Assembly (NCBI GenBank): GCA_964006375.1
Contig: OZ023265.1
Coordinates: 15,793,252-15,857,251, forward strand
Direction: 5' to 3'
Length of the DNA stretch: 64,000 nucleotides
Source: Tillus elongatus
Taxonomy: Eukaryota; Arthropoda; Insecta; Coleoptera; Cleridae
The notes under the pieces: model-generated
Database searches by the model: none
The model's input: the letters and a program-made list of their open reading frames with translations, nothing else
What the model was told of the DNA's origin: nothing
Shown: in pieces, positions 38,172 to 51,480 of the stretch
Layout of the letters: the number at the start of each line of letters is the position of its first letter
Numbering within the stretch: the stretch's first letter is position 1
Program-made: the position numbers and the translations under genes

Positions 38172-38175
<4 letters not shown>
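36105..38175 (-). mobile_element. DD41D mariner-type transposon, apparently intact
   Basis: A 2071-bp element with terminal inverted repeats of about 418 bp (36105-36522 and 37758-38175) that begin ACAGGGTCGCTGATAAGTCT and show very few differences. It sits in a TA array, with TA on both sides as expected for TA target duplication. A second ACAGGGTTGGTCATACAGGC motif lies about 127 bp inside each end and may be an internal transposase binding site. The single transposase gene occupies the space between the repeats. Confidence 0.93.
36521..37624 (-). CDS. DD41D mariner-type transposase
   Basis: A 367-residue uninterrupted frame. Met4 (MASLSETER) is probably the true start, because homologues begin shortly before the helix-turn-helix. 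Residues 5-70 form the DUF4817-like DNA-binding region, followed by a GRPVTV hinge and a second helix-turn-helix-like part (to about 120). Catalytic residues are D163 (ILFSDEST), D260 (WFQQDGAPPH) and D302 (SPDMTPLDFFLWG). The last two are separated by exactly 41 residues, which defines DD41D. The stop codon lies within the inner edge of the left inverted repeat. All hallmarks are present, so it may be functional and could act on related non-autonomous copies. Confidence 0.93.
   Translation of the reverse strand: MCKMASLSETERIEILMMIGYGDRTRSFAQVVIMFNELHPERESISKSTVSKTLHRFHETGGIKDKPRTGRPVTVTNEENSLNVILDVVENPKTSAQQLALNHNMSRYSIQKITKREKFRPYKIHLLQELSEDDFDRRIEFCELIMEKLRQNFNFANHILFSDESTFCLNGQVNRHNCRYWSDENPHWMEQIHTQRPQKVNVWCAIIGGHIIGPYFIHGNLNSARYLTLLQESIVPDVSRLFLNNNDPNLPAEEIWFQQDGAPPHFGIEVREYLNQTFPGRWIGRRGTIEWPARSPDMTPLDFFLWGHVKNLIYQNRPQNIEELQARIVHEINNIPQNALVNAVQCFVKRIHYCQEVNGEHFEHLIK

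Positions 38176-38249
<74 letters not shown>
38176..38249. repeat. (TA)n microsatellite, right of DD41D transposon
   Basis: About 74 bp of TA directly after the right terminus. Confidence 0.97.
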
Positions 38250-38255
<6 letters not shown>

Positions 38256-38723
38256 GTACTAGATGTATTATATTTGTATTTAGAATTTATGTATATTTAC
38301 TTATTAATGATTGTATATATATATATATTAAAAAACTGTAATTCTTATGTGTTTTTACTCAAAAAACCCACGCTATGTGCACTAATTATAGTATATGACG
38401 TGTCTGTATATTTATCTGTGTATTATTTTTGTATTTTTATACTATTTGTGTGTTTTAGAAAACTAAAACTTTTAAATACGTGTGGAATATTGTTATTTTA
38501 ACTTATAATTTGTATGTTCAGTTATATTTAGTTATAAGTATTTGTGTTTTATGTAGAAAATTTTGATTAATATATTGTTGGGCGCCTTCTGTTTATAATA
38601 AATGATAGGTTAGTTCTGCAAATTTTACCTGATTTGTCAGTCTATTTATATTTTATTCTATCAACAGTTTCTTTTTATTTTAGGACACTTGTTATAACCC
38701 TTTACTGCAAAGCTCATAGGAGG

Positions 38724-39901
38724 AGCTCCATCTTGTTGAAACACTAATTAATTTTCTTGATAGCGATCATCATTTTCAACAATGTCAATTGGTAGAGGGT
38801 AAACGATATCTTCTAGTAACTCCAAATACGCTTCGCCACTAAAATTGCCATCAAGAAAAATTGGTCCGATTAAACGGTCTCCAAAAATGCTAGCCCATAT
38901 ATTCAATTTCTGTGGAGTTTGAATGTGGACTTCGTGAAAATTTCTTGGATTATTTTCTGCCCAATAACGACAGTTATGACGATTGACTGTAGAGTTTAAT
39001 AAAAACGCACACTCGTCTGAAAAACAGATATTGAACAGAAAGTTCCCGTTATCAGCTATTCGTGCAGTCATAACTTCACAAAACTCCAGCCGCCGATCAA
39101 AATCATCTTCATTCAGTTGTACAAGATGAATTTTATACGGGTAAAATTTATGATGCTTCAATATTCGCTGAATAGTTCTTTCTTTGATGTTTGAAACAGT
39201 GGCCAATTTTCTCGTGCTCAAAGTTGGGTCTGCAGCAATTTGTCCTAAAACTTCAATTTCAGTAGTCTCATTTCTAACCGGAAATTCACGTTCAGGATCC
39301 CGTTTTTTGTTGGCTAGTGAACCACTTTGTAGAAACTTTGCAATTAACTCCAAAATGTATTTTCTGTTAACATGTCTGTTCGAACGTCGTTCATCGTTTT
39401 TGAAAAAAAGAGTAATTATTTCAACTCTTTCTTCTACAGAATACACCATTCTGAAATTGATTTTCGGTAGTACTATCAAGTATCAAACCGATCGATAAAC
39501 TGAAATAATAAACCGCATTTCTCTTATTCCGATAAGAAGTATTCTAATAGTCAATTTTTTTGTTTACAAACCAACAAAACATTGACTATCAGCACATTTA
39601 TTATCGGAATGAGTGAAATGCGTTTTGCATCTTCAACTGTGAAATAATTTTTAAACGAGTTGATAAAACTTCCAAAAAAATGTGTGTGCTGAATTCAAAA
39701 AAGAAAGGGCTTTCAAATGATGTAACACTCGGCTCATGTTCCCTATTTAAAATATAAGGGTTGTTATCACCACCCTTAAGGGGTTGATGTGACAAAGTTG
39801 AGTTTTATGTCAAAACATGTCCTTCTCAGCAGTCCGTTTCAGCGTGTCTTAAAAAAAAAATTCTGGACGCAAATCTGTCTGTTCCGTTTTCAATGCGCCA
39901 T

Positions 39902-39904
<3 letters not shown>
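38724..39904 (-). mobile_element. Second DD41D family, 5' half of an element
   Basis: On the minus strand the intact terminus (minus-strand reading GGATGGCGCATTGAAAACGG) abuts a TA array at 39904. The inverted repeat extends to about 39560 and the transposase begins at about 39449 (MVYSVEERVEII). The frame is open for the helix-turn-helix region and the first catalytic block (NICFSDECAFLLN) to a stop at 38748, just before FQQDGAPP. The sequence breaks off at about 38724, so the third acidic residue and the other end are missing. Confidence 0.87.

Positions 39905-39989
<85 letters not shown>
39904..39989. repeat. (TA)n microsatellite
   Basis: About 86 bp of TA between the DD41D terminus and module A. 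Confidence 0.97.
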
Positions 39990-39993
<4 letters not shown>

Positions 39994-40130
39994 AACATCT
40001 AAAATTTTTAATGGGCCTTGGTTTGGGTTCTAGGTACCCAAGTTGGCGCTCATCTGAAGAAATTTTTTCAAAAGCTTTTCATCATGACCTCTTTATTAAC
40101 GAGTTTTTCTTAATAAAAATTCGTTTTTAA
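39990..40130. repeat. Composite repeat module A
   Basis: CTTGGTTTGGGTTCTAGGTA, GAAGAAATTTTTTCAAAAGC and TTCTTAATAAAAATTCG place this as an A copy of the same subtype as at 7523. Confidence 0.65.
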
Positions 40131-41063
40131 TCAGCTTAAAGATGGGCAGCTGCAAAAAGTGAATTTTGTAAGCAAGATGTGGAATAAACTTGTTCGCTTT
40201 AATTCGATATGGAAGGAATTCAAATTTCTTTTGCAGCGCTTTAAAATCCGTGGTCCAATTAAAACATCAAACTTAAAGCAGCACACAGCAGGCACTACAA
40301 CTTAATCAAAGTTTAATCTACAAACTATTCAATTACGTGTTGTAAATTTAAAAAAACACTTTACCGAAGACTTGTCTCAAACGCATAATAAATCAACCAG
40401 AATGTTATGCAATTAAATTTCTCAGTCTGTGCAATGAAGTTGATAGAAGTTCTGTAAAGTTTTTAATCAACCATCCGCTGACTCAATTCTGGGGACAAGA
40501 GAACAAGAAGGCGGTATTGTCCTTTAGTCTTTATGCAACGCCTCTCTGCATGCAAACTTATAAATTACGTTCTTATTAAGTTAGACTTTCCTTATACTTT
40601 ATGTTCTCATTATCGACCTGCGTGCTTGTAGCCCGGAGTGCTGATTAAAGTTTAATGGATTAGAAAACCCTTTTAAGTTTTTTAATAGGCTCTTTACATT
40701 ATTAATTAAGCTTCCTTTAAGATCAACAGAAATTAATATAGACAACTTTCAATCAGGAAGACGTCACTTCCCGAGGAGATTTAGGGGGAATTGTACAGCA
40801 GGTTGTGTTTTTGGGTAATTTACTTTATAAAATGATAAGAAGAAAAATCATAAGTTTAAAGCGATTTAATTATCGTAATCAAAGTTACAAAAGCAACAAT
40901 ATCGCCAACGTCAAAATCATTATTACAGTCTATGGGTAACGTCACCTTGTTATCGCAACTATTACACTCTATTTCCAGCAGCTCTTTTCGTTTATTGTGC
41001 TTCTCCATTTTATCAATTGGATCGAGGTTTTCAGATATCTGCATTTTTTTTCTTTTTTTCAAA

Positions 41064-41067
<4 letters not shown>
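40131..41067. other. Unassigned stretch
   Basis: No repeat module is seen. A 68-codon minus-strand frame (41062-40856) with CNSCDNKV has no identifiable family. It may be unique sequence. Confidence 0.25.

Positions 41068-41119
<52 letters not shown>
41068..41119. repeat. (TA)n microsatellite
   Basis: About 52 bp of TA, one of the shortest arrays in the window and not bordered by A or B modules. Confidence 0.96.
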
Positions 41120-41122
<3 letters not shown>

Positions 41123-43065
41123 GATGTGCTCCGGCTAAGCAGAGGCCCGACGGATAAGTTGCCAATCTGTCATTCGAGCGTGACCTAAATATTCTAAGTT
41201 AAATATCCTCGGGCGCCATCTTTATTCCCTAATACATAGGAGGAGGTCAGATCCCCGTGAGGACTTGTGCTAAGGCCCTCGTAGAACACCACATAGTTAC
41301 TGTTTCATAACAGCCTTGTCCTAGGGTAACTCGAGTGGAGAATAAAACTATAGCCAGGGGTCGAAAGTTATTATATCCCGTAGAGTTCTCAGGAGGTAAG
41401 TAGGCTTTAATTACTCACTCCCGAATAATGGCTGTTTTTCCTAACTTACAAAGTTGGAAGCAGAAATATCATAAACAGGTAAATATCAATCACGATATAC
41501 CTCCGCTAGTTACAATCCGTCACAGGATACTAGCTTGAACACACCTACACTAGTGCAAGATAACTACAGGCAGTGCTGTGAAACGCAACTAATTTTATAA
41601 AACGCTGTAATATCATTTAAAATATTTACAAATGAAAATGACAATAATAAAAATCCATAAATAATTAAAACCAAAAATTCCCTACAATTCATGCGAATAC
41701 AGAGAAACATATCCCAGGTCAGATAACGTTATCTCTGATAAGACATTCTTTCATAGTGGAATTTACACAAATATGTTAATATATAAAAGTACCAGGATGT
41801 ACGACTAAAATAATATTCGTGCTAATTATTACAAACAAAGCGTGGGGTTAGCATTAGCACAGCATACACAAAGCATAACAAAGCAACGGCAAGCGTTAAG
41901 CGGAACATCCAAGCATCATACGTAGAATGGACCCGCTATGGGGGCAAGCAAACTGTTCCCCCGCTTCCAAGACCCTAACTCGCTAACTAATACCACCGGG
42001 TGACTGGTTCCCTCTTTCTATCGAGCACTATACATAGCTAACAGTGCCATCCAGCGGTTAGGTACCATTCTGGATCGAGCCATGCTTCCTCCAAGGACAG
42101 AACGTCCCTCAAAACAAGCGTAGTGACCCAATACAGCACAGGATGCCGGGCACACTCAATACTCCCCTAAATCAGCACTGTTTGTGCTCCCGTTTCCCTT
42201 ATATGGGTAAGAAACGTGACCAACTTGGCACTTATCTAGGCTGGACACTCTAGCTAGTTAACCACCTGGTTTAGCGAGCGCATACCCTTTAGAATAGATC
42301 TATGTTTCCTTCAAGAACGTCCCTCAAAACAAACGTAGTCCACCCTGTATAGTACGCTGTGATTCGCTAAAACGCCCTAATTCCACTACAATACGGTATA
42401 ATTATTTACTGACTTCGACCTCCCTTACATGGGTAACCCGTGACCAGTTTTGTCACTCCTACATACGCGGAAAATCCTAACACGCTGTTTATATTTCACA
42501 TAGAACAGCATTAATAAAACACCCAAACAATTTTACCAGTTTGCAAATTATACTTCTTCAAGTTTACCGAAGTATAACTAACCTTGCAACCTATCCTAAT
42601 AGAACACAGTCTTCCTAGACTCTCGTTCTTCGCGATTAAATAAATAACACGCTGCTTTCCCACTACTTCGTAGTGTAGTGAAAGAATAAACTTTCCAGGT
42701 ATCACACCTAACGGACGATTTGAAAAACCTCTACAACGTATTACTACCGGTACTTGTCGCAAGCGCGGGCTGAAGGCTTCTCTACGATCGCGTTTCGTTT
42801 TTTTTTTTTTCTCCCTTACTTGCCATGCGCCCCGTGACGTACCCAGAATGAATCTAATCGCGCTTGTCAGACCGGCGCTGTGCGTTCCATTCTACAAAAT
42901 TTGCGTTTCGCCTGTGGCGACTTTTCATACTTTGAAGTGTATCTAAAATGAGTCTGATTTATTACCTAGCAAATATCCGTTATTTACACCGCCTAAACGA
43001 CTTATGCATGTAGAAAGACCAAAATAATGAGTAGTAAAACAGCCATTACAAATGGAAACTATAGA
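41120..43065. other. Unassigned stretch with higher GC content
   Basis: This 1.9-kb stretch is visibly richer in G+C and CpG than its surroundings. CGTCCCTCAAAACAA with an adjacent ACGTAGT-like block occurs twice (about 42100 and 42315), and a TTATATGGGTAAGAAACGTG / TTACATGGGTAACCCGTG pair occurs at about 42200 and 42425. No long open frame is present. It could be an LTR or UTR of an unrecognised element, or host regulatory DNA. Confidence 0.3.
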
Positions 43066-43420
43066 ACCTCGGTGGTTCAGGGACAAGAACGTGTGCAACT
43101 GAACCGAAGGGTACTGGGTTCGATCCCAGGGTACTCCTTTCACGTTTTCAGTACAAACTGTAACATTAACATCAACCGAGGTTCTGGAATTGTATTTGAG
43201 TTGTATGTCTGCATGTTCCGTCCTTCGGAGGTGGCGTAAATCCGTCGGTTGCGTGTCCATGCGATGTTGGGCACGTTAAAGATCCCTATACTCCTTACAG
43301 AAAGGCAGGGGTTCGGCAAAATTTCTAGGATAGTGAGGTGAAACTGCTCTCTGGCGTCGGTGATTGGCCATAGTCGCGGAAATAGGCCGACGATAAAGAA
43401 ATAAAAACACACACACACAA
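43066..43420 (+). mobile_element. tRNA-derived SINE, copy 1
   Basis: The head has an A box TGGTTCAGGGA (43073-43083) and a B box GGTTCGATCCC (43117-43127). A conserved body follows (TTCGGAGGTGGCGTAAAT, GATGTTGGGCACGTTAAAGA, GGGGTTCGGCAAAATTTC), ending with GATAAAGAAATAAAAAC and a short CA run. It is transcribed by RNA polymerase III and moved by a LINE in trans if active. No target duplication is evident. Confidence 0.85.
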
Positions 43421-44065
43421 TGATTATCAGTATGTTTTTAGCTTCAAAACTATCAAAGTAGAATAATGTAAAAATATTACTTAAATCAGATGACATGCCC
43501 TGGTATCAGAACACAAGAAGGAGTATTGCGTAACTTTAGATATATTCTTTTCTTATGACATTTCAAAATCCTATCCCTGAGACAAATGACATTAACGTTA
43601 TCTGAGAGTGTTGGTCCCATAAAATCAAGTTCTGTAACATTCGCCACCCTCCGTATTACTTTCAGAGATACAATCTGACGTACAATGACATAAAATAAAG
43701 AGCTCGTTTTTATCTCAATCTAAATGAGAAAGACTTGACATTGTAGTAAATGGTTTCGTGCTGGCAGTCTTTAAATAAGCTAGATATAATTTGTGACCGC
43801 TCGCCTTCTCTCTTTCTCGACAAATCGCATGTATGAACACATTCTGTTCCCGATTCCACAGTAACAATTAGTCAAAGATAAGAGATTGTGATATAAATGT
43901 AAATCGCTCTATCGCAATTAAATGCTGTGGTTTTATTAGGTTTCGCCTTATCTTGTGTAAACTGTAGACTGAAAACTGAGTACCGACATGCATATTACAG
44001 GAAATGGGTACAAACAGATTTTATGGTGTGGACAGTTATGGTGAAAGCTACAGAAATAAAAAATG
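43421..44065. other. Unassigned stretch
   Basis: No composite module or protein motif was found. AT-rich with short frames only. Confidence 0.25.
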
Positions 44066-44491
44066 TCTGGACGCAGCAAGTGCGTTATGGTAGTGAATTT
44101 TTATTAAATCCTTCATATTTGAATAACTCAATTTTATATAAACTTTGTTGAATTTTGTCTTTCTCAATTGAAATAGCCTAGTAATTTTTGGAGAAAATAA
44201 TTTTTTTCGAAAGAAAACTCAAAATTTAAATAACTCAATTTTATATAAACTTAGAAAGTTTAGTTTTGATATATGTAGTAAGGTCTTTCCCGAGGCTATA
44301 TATGCACCAAATTTCATTACAATAGATTTGTAATTTTCGGAGAAAAAACATTTTTTCGAAAGAAAACTCAAACTTTTCCCGGAAAACCTTGTCGATTTCC
44401 CTGGCTAACGAACTCATCCGAGCCATTAATAAAAGAAAGGCACTTGCCAAGTTTTATCGAAATCACTTGTTTATTTTTTGAGTTAGCAGTT

Positions 44492-44578
<87 letters not shown>

Positions 44579-44705
44579 TGTAAAAATTGAAACCGACTCA
44601 GGATATGGGTTCTAGGGGTCCTAGTTCGCGCTCATTTGAAAAAAATTTTGCAAAGTCCCACCATCGATACCTCTCTATAAGTGAATTTTTTTAAATAACA
44701 ATTCA
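44066..44705. repeat. Composite repeat subtype: D end, B, (TA)n, A
   Basis: A D-type end (GGACGCAGCAAGTGCGTTA, 44071) leads directly into B-type sequence with two internal AACTCAATTTTATATAAACTT repeats, then an 81-bp TA array (44494-44574), then A (AGGATATGGGTTCTAGGGG, ACCATCGATACCTCTCTA). The ~640-bp unit bounded by a D end and an A hairpin may be the compact form of the family. Confidence 0.75.
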
Positions 44706-45184
44706 CAAAAAACACAAAAAACTGTGTAGTAGTTTCTGAACGTTTGCAGGGAAGGGTGTGATTTTGGCTGGTTGCATACCGCTCATACTGAAGTGGTTTT
44801 CAAGTAAGAAACAAGACACCCTATAATTAACTTATACAATTTTTTCTCGTCTCTTGTATAATAATAATTAGATTCTGCTTTACAGTAGAAACGCGTCACC
44901 CTGTATAATATGACAAAATATAACAAACGCTGTTTAATTCACCCACTAACATTAATAAAGGAATAATTTGCACTTGTATATAAAAATTTCCCAAATGACA
45001 CAAATAAATCGTCGACTCAAACAAATAAACAAATAAACGATCTCATATCATACGGTAAATGTCAGTTACACCGCCTATCAGACCTGCGCAATAATATCAA
45101 ATGTTCCGTTACCACGGCAACAACATACTAGATCTCGTATAAGTTGTTGACAATGAAAGGCGGTGAAATTAAACATAAATGTGT
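44706..45184. repeat. C fragment and unassigned sequence
   Basis: Positions 44805-44915 are a piece of module C in reverse (AGACACCCTATAATTAAC, CGCGTCACCCTG). The rest is unassigned. Confidence 0.5.
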
Positions 45185-45980
<796 letters not shown>

Positions 45981-46339
45981 GGTTCTAAGCCTCTCTTCAT
46001 ATTTCTGACAGCTTGTTAACTCTGGGGGTGAAAAACATAGTTAATATATGGACATAATACTCACTTGCGAACACTCTATAGCTAACAATTTGCATGTTTT
46101 GGTATATAAACAGTTTGTTTGTAATGCACACTTGTAAAACCTTGGAAAGGCACCAGTTATACTTTGACTTTTCTTGTAGTTAAGGATTCATAGAAATAAA
46201 CAACCCTCTTTATCTAATTTTACTTGTAAAGAATTAACCTAAGTCCAAAACAGTAAACAAGTTTATATTTGAGGTTTTGTTTACATTTTTAATAGTAGCA
46301 ATTGCCCTTAGGTAAGGACTGTCGCATGTATCTTTAACC
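45981..46339. other. Unassigned stretch
   Basis: Nothing recognised between the truncated B module and the LINE fragment. Confidence 0.25.
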
Positions 46340-47525
46340 CTACATTAGGCGTGCGGTGACAAAGGCAAGGAGGCCGGCAGTTGATCTGCGCTGACGGAAT
46401 CCATGTGTTTTCAAGAAATTTTAGTAATTCGGTGTATATATACTTTTACATCACTTTAGAGACGACTGAAAGGAGAGAAATAGGCCTGTAGTTGCTAGGA
46501 AGCGCTTTGGATCCTTTCTTGGAGACGCGTTGTACTCGAGCAGTTTTCCAGTTACTAGGGAATATGTCTCTATTGTAAGATGTCTGAAACAGACGAGTGG
46601 GGGGGGGGGCAGGAGCAAGTTCTGGTGTGCATTTTTTGAGAACAATTGCTGGGATCTCGTCAAGGCCAGAGGCTTTCCTGGTATTAAGAGAAGAGATCAT
46701 CTTTCGTACCTTTTTAGTTTTGAAAATGATATCCGCCATTTTATGCGCGACATTGGGGACTGTTGGTGGTTGACCATTTGGAGGTGGGTTGAGAGTATAA
46801 TTGCCTGCGAACAACGAGGCAAAGAGTTCAGCCTTGCCCAGGGCGGTAGAAACAATTTCATCCCCTAAGACAAGAGGTGGGAACGTGCTCTTGCAGAAAT
46901 TATTCCCAATAGATTTAGCAAGAGTCCAGAAGGGTTGGCTGCCGCTGGAGCTTAAGAAGGCTTTGTTTTTGATGTGGTTATTAAACGAGTTTTTTGCCTC
47001 AGAAAGAATGCGTACATAGCGGTTTCTTGCGTCGTTAAATTCTTGACGGTTTTCTTGACTGGGATTGTGTAGAAGCGTTTTGTGAGCTTTGACCTTTTCA
47101 AGTCTGGCCTTGTCACAGGATTTAGAGAACCAGGGTTTTTGAGTGGCTGCAGAGCTTTTCTGTGTACGTGGAATAAATAATTCCATGTCAGCTTGGATAA
47201 TTTCAGTTACGTTTTGTGAGATATCAGAGGGGTCAGGATGGGAGAAGCAGACAGACGTCCATGGAAATGAGGAAAAGTAGTCTCGCATTTCGTCCCAGTT
47301 CGCGGAGTTGTAGTGCCAAACGATACGTGGGTGTGATGACTGTGTGACCTCGGGTTGCATTGCGCAGGAAGCAGTGACCATGCCGTGGTCTGAGCGAACA
47401 AGTGGGGCGGTGACTGATATCTTATATCAGTCAGGATTTGTAGTAAGAAGGAGATCCAAGGGATTTGAGCTGTGTGTTGGGATGTTGCTAAACCATATCG
47501 GCTAAAGAATTGCTGACTGCAAAGG
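46340..47525 (-). mobile_element. CR1/Jockey-like LINE, internal fragment (EN end to RT start)
   Basis: On the minus strand from about 47525: the end of the AP-type endonuclease (SNPLDLLLTTNPD, a stop, then RSDHGMV with the conserved SDH), a 311-residue open frame (47381-46446) carrying the linker (PWFSKSCDKARLEKVKAHK) and the first reverse transcriptase blocks (RKASGLDEIPAIVLKK, NWKTARVQRVSKKG, NYRPISLLSVVSKVM), and, after a deletion, KTHGFRQRRSTAGLLAFVT to about 46340. The catalytic FADD region is absent. It is truncated at both ends. Confidence 0.83.
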
Positions 47526-48150
47526 CATCCGCTGCTCTTCCTTGTGGATCGGTTTTTTATGTAAATTTTAATGTTGTAAGTCCCAAACACCCCGCCAACT
47601 TGCCTATTACTAGTTATTATATGTGTAAATATGTGTATATGCATATAAAAAAAGAGTATGTGGCTAGTGGAACTTGCCTTCCGAAGCCATTCACCTATAT
47701 ATACACACACTTGTACTGTTGTTAATCTCACTGATTCAATTACTGTACCTGTTGATTTGCCACACGTTATATTACAATTACATAATAATATTTGGTTCGA
47801 GTAGGTAAAATTAGTTTTCTTCTAGATATTAAATCTAGCACAGGGAAATTAAGCTTCAGCATAACTCCAGAATACATAGATAAAGTAATGGTACAACGTA
47901 GCGCGGTTCGATTTAATACTCAGATATTAAGGATTTCAATCAGCTTTCATGTTTGTTCAGTATTAGCAGAGATAATTGAACTTCTGATCTCTGACTTCAT
48001 CTCCATGAAGATCATGTTGTATCACTGTAATTGAAACATTAAATGGAAAACAGCTTTAGCTAAGTGTATTTCAGTTCATATTAGTAAAATTGCTTTATCT
48101 CTTCTTTGCTCTAGTTAACCTGAAACACTTAGCTAGAATTGCCTTTTAGG
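47526..48150. other. Unassigned stretch
   Basis: No motif recognised. A 71-codon plus-strand frame at 47510-47725 has no family signal. Confidence 0.25.
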
Positions 48151-48273
48151 GAATTTTTGTAAAAAAAAATCACTAATGAGGAGACCGCGACTTTTGTATT
48201 TGGAAGAAATTTCTTCAAATGAGCGCGATTTAGAACTCCTGGAGCCCTAATCCGAGGCCGGTTTCAGATTTTT

Positions 48274-48278
<5 letters not shown>
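48151..48278. repeat. Composite repeat module A
   Basis: AATCACTAATGAGGAGACCG, TTCTTCAAATGAGCGCGATT and the ATCCGAGGCCGGTTTCAG edge lead into the TA array. Confidence 0.7.

Positions 48279-48352
<74 letters not shown>
48279..48352. repeat. (TA)n microsatellite, left of palindrome
   Basis: About 74 bp of TA. A matching array flanks the palindrome on the right (49147). Confidence 0.97.
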
Positions 48353-49500
<1,148 letters not shown>

Positions 49501-49564
49501 TATTATTTAAATTAATTTGCAACTCAAATTCTGACACATTTTTAAACAAGTCTTTTTAATCCCT

Positions 49565-50760
49565 AACAGCCCCCATGAAGGTGTTGCTGGATCTACCCCC
49601 ACCATATACTTAGTTATTATGGGGGAGGCCAGACTAAGACTATACAGACTAGCCTGCAATGGTAGACTGAAGATCGACCCAGACTTCCACTGCAAAATTC
49701 AGGAGATCGTGAAGGAGCCCATGCTTGGAATGAGGTCAGACTTCGCGAGCCCGCAAATCTGCAGGAAAAACCACTTTACAATGGAAATCCCCGACCGCGA
49801 GGCATGGCGGGACTAGACGCCATGCATACCACGGTACGCGCTCGTCAGGTTCACCGACGGATCCGGCGGGGAGCATGGGACGAGGGCAGGTTTTTATTCA
49901 GAAGGACCGAGGGTAAAAAATAGTATTTCACTCGGAGCCCATGCCACGGTCTTTCAGGCCGAAATGTACGCCACCCTGCACTGTGTGCGGGAGAACAAGA
50001 GGAGGAGCTACACCAACAAGCGGATCCTCATAGTCACAGACAGCGAGGTAGCGCTTAAGGCCGTAAATAGCCCACGAGTAAATTCCTGGCTGGTAAGTGA
50101 ATGCCGAGACGAGACGAGCGACCTGGCTGGGCAGAATGAGATCACCCTCATCTGGGTGCCGGGTCACTTGGGGTCAAAGCAAAGAAGAAGTGGACAGTCT
50201 CACGAAAATGGGGTCAGCAGAACCATTTATGAGACCAGAAGCGGTTCTGGGCGTGACAAAGAATACGACCAGGGGAGCCTTTAAGTTCTGGTTCAGAAAC
50301 CAACAGAAGGTGTACTGGGCGGACTGTCCAGGGCTCAGACATGAGAAGTCATTAATTGACGGACCCAGTTCAAAGAGAGCTGTGGAGCTGCTAAATCTTA
50401 GCAGAGGACAGCTCAGAAACAAAACAGGTCTCTTGACGGGACACATGGCCGTCAAGAGACACCTGCATAATATGGGGCGGTGCGAGGGGGACCTCGCATG
50501 CAGACTCTGCGGCGAGGGCGAGGAATCATCCCAGCACACCTTGTACGGGTGTAAAGCTCTTGACCGCAAAGGACAACTGATCTACGGTCAGTCTAGACCG
50601 GAGACTGAGCAATATAAAACTTCACCCTACCAGTCGCTGTGTAGACTAGGCATAGTGATTTTGGAATGGATGGAGTAAAAAGACTAAGGGCATGCACAAT
50701 AAGCCAAAGGCTGCAGTGGTATCGGGGCGGCAAATGCGCAGACGTGCCTTGAGGGAAACA
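49565..50760 (+). mobile_element. R1/I-type LINE 3' part with RNase H domain
   Basis: The sequence begins in the region after the reverse transcriptase (MKVLLDLPPPYT, GEARLRLYRLACNGRLK), then an RNase H domain with the acidic residues visible in FTDGSGG (about 49849), FQAEMYA, VTDSEVALKAV and, after a frameshift at about 50180, EEVDSLTKMGS. It ends with a CCHC knuckle (CRLCGEGEESSQHTLYGC) and LGIVILEWME, stop at 50676. The 3' UTR to about 50750 contains TATCGGGGCGGC, matching the tail at 4915. It is GC-richer than the surroundings. Stops and the frameshift make it inactive. Confidence 0.85.
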
Positions 50761-50764
50761 AAGT

Positions 50765-51480
50765 ATCTTTAATGCAAGCAGGCTTTAATTTGGTTACCGG
50801 TATAACATATATAGTAGAAATGTGCCTTATAGAATCAAAATAACTTATTGCTTAAAAATGTACACAAATTTTATGAAAATAAACTTTAAATGTTTCCCAG
50901 AAAACTGGTTATTAAGCCAACAAACCTTAGGTTAATAACAAATTGAGTTATTGAAATTTGAAGCATTTAATGAAAATTCACTACCAAAACGGACAAACTC
51001 CGTCTTGATTTTTTGCTTACAAACATACATCATATTTCGATGAAAAATACAAAAATGCAATAATATAAGGGTGTTCGAAAAAAACATTGTAGGTATCACC
51101 AACAACTTTTGGGCCATCCTGTAATTGTCAAAATAATTTTATAAGATGTAGCTCAAGACACCCCATAATTAACGTATACAATTTTTTCTCGTATCTTGTA
51201 TAATAACAATTATATTTAGCTTTACCGTAGAAATGCGTCACCTGTATGTATATATGTAAACAGATAAAACTCAAACCAAACTCGGATATGGATTCTAGGG
51301 GGCCTAATTTGCAATCATTTGAAGAAATCTTTTTAAAATTTATAACTCGCGGTTTTGAATATTAAAGAAATTTTTCTACGAAAATTAGCTAAAAATTATA
51401 CATTTGAAAAAATGTTTTCAAAATTCAAAAGTTAGAATCTCCTCATTAGTTAATTTTTTTAAGCCAATTCACTAATATCC
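50765..51480. repeat. Composite repeat: D (partial), C, A
   Basis: D lacking its left end (about 50765-51005; right end AACGGACAAACTCCGTCTTG is diverged), C in reverse (to about 51245, GCGTCACCTG), A (GGATATGGATTCTAGGGGGC) with a second partial A and hairpin. Confidence 0.65.

Larger units (their letters stand above)
34391..38610 (+). mobile_element. Penelope-like element split by a LINE and a DD41D transposon
   Basis: Before the first interruption the plus strand encodes the start of a GIY-YIG domain (KTTEMWGIYEVGCKYCELKC, EQTKRMIGTRFKEH). After it, from 35931, comes the matching C-terminal part (KYSVIDKSCIAQHIWDNSHH). The second interruption is in a TA array, after which AT-rich sequence runs to GTTGGGCGCCTT near 38580, a tail also found after the TA array at 49246-49470. 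The YIG glycine is lost (KCVEQ), so the nuclease is probably dead. The left limit is approximate and no reverse transcriptase was found upstream. Confidence 0.68.

Noticed and set aside
43066..43140. tRNA gene
   Set aside because: A and B boxes are present but the cloverleaf ends do not pair and the sequence continues into a SINE body also found at 52622.
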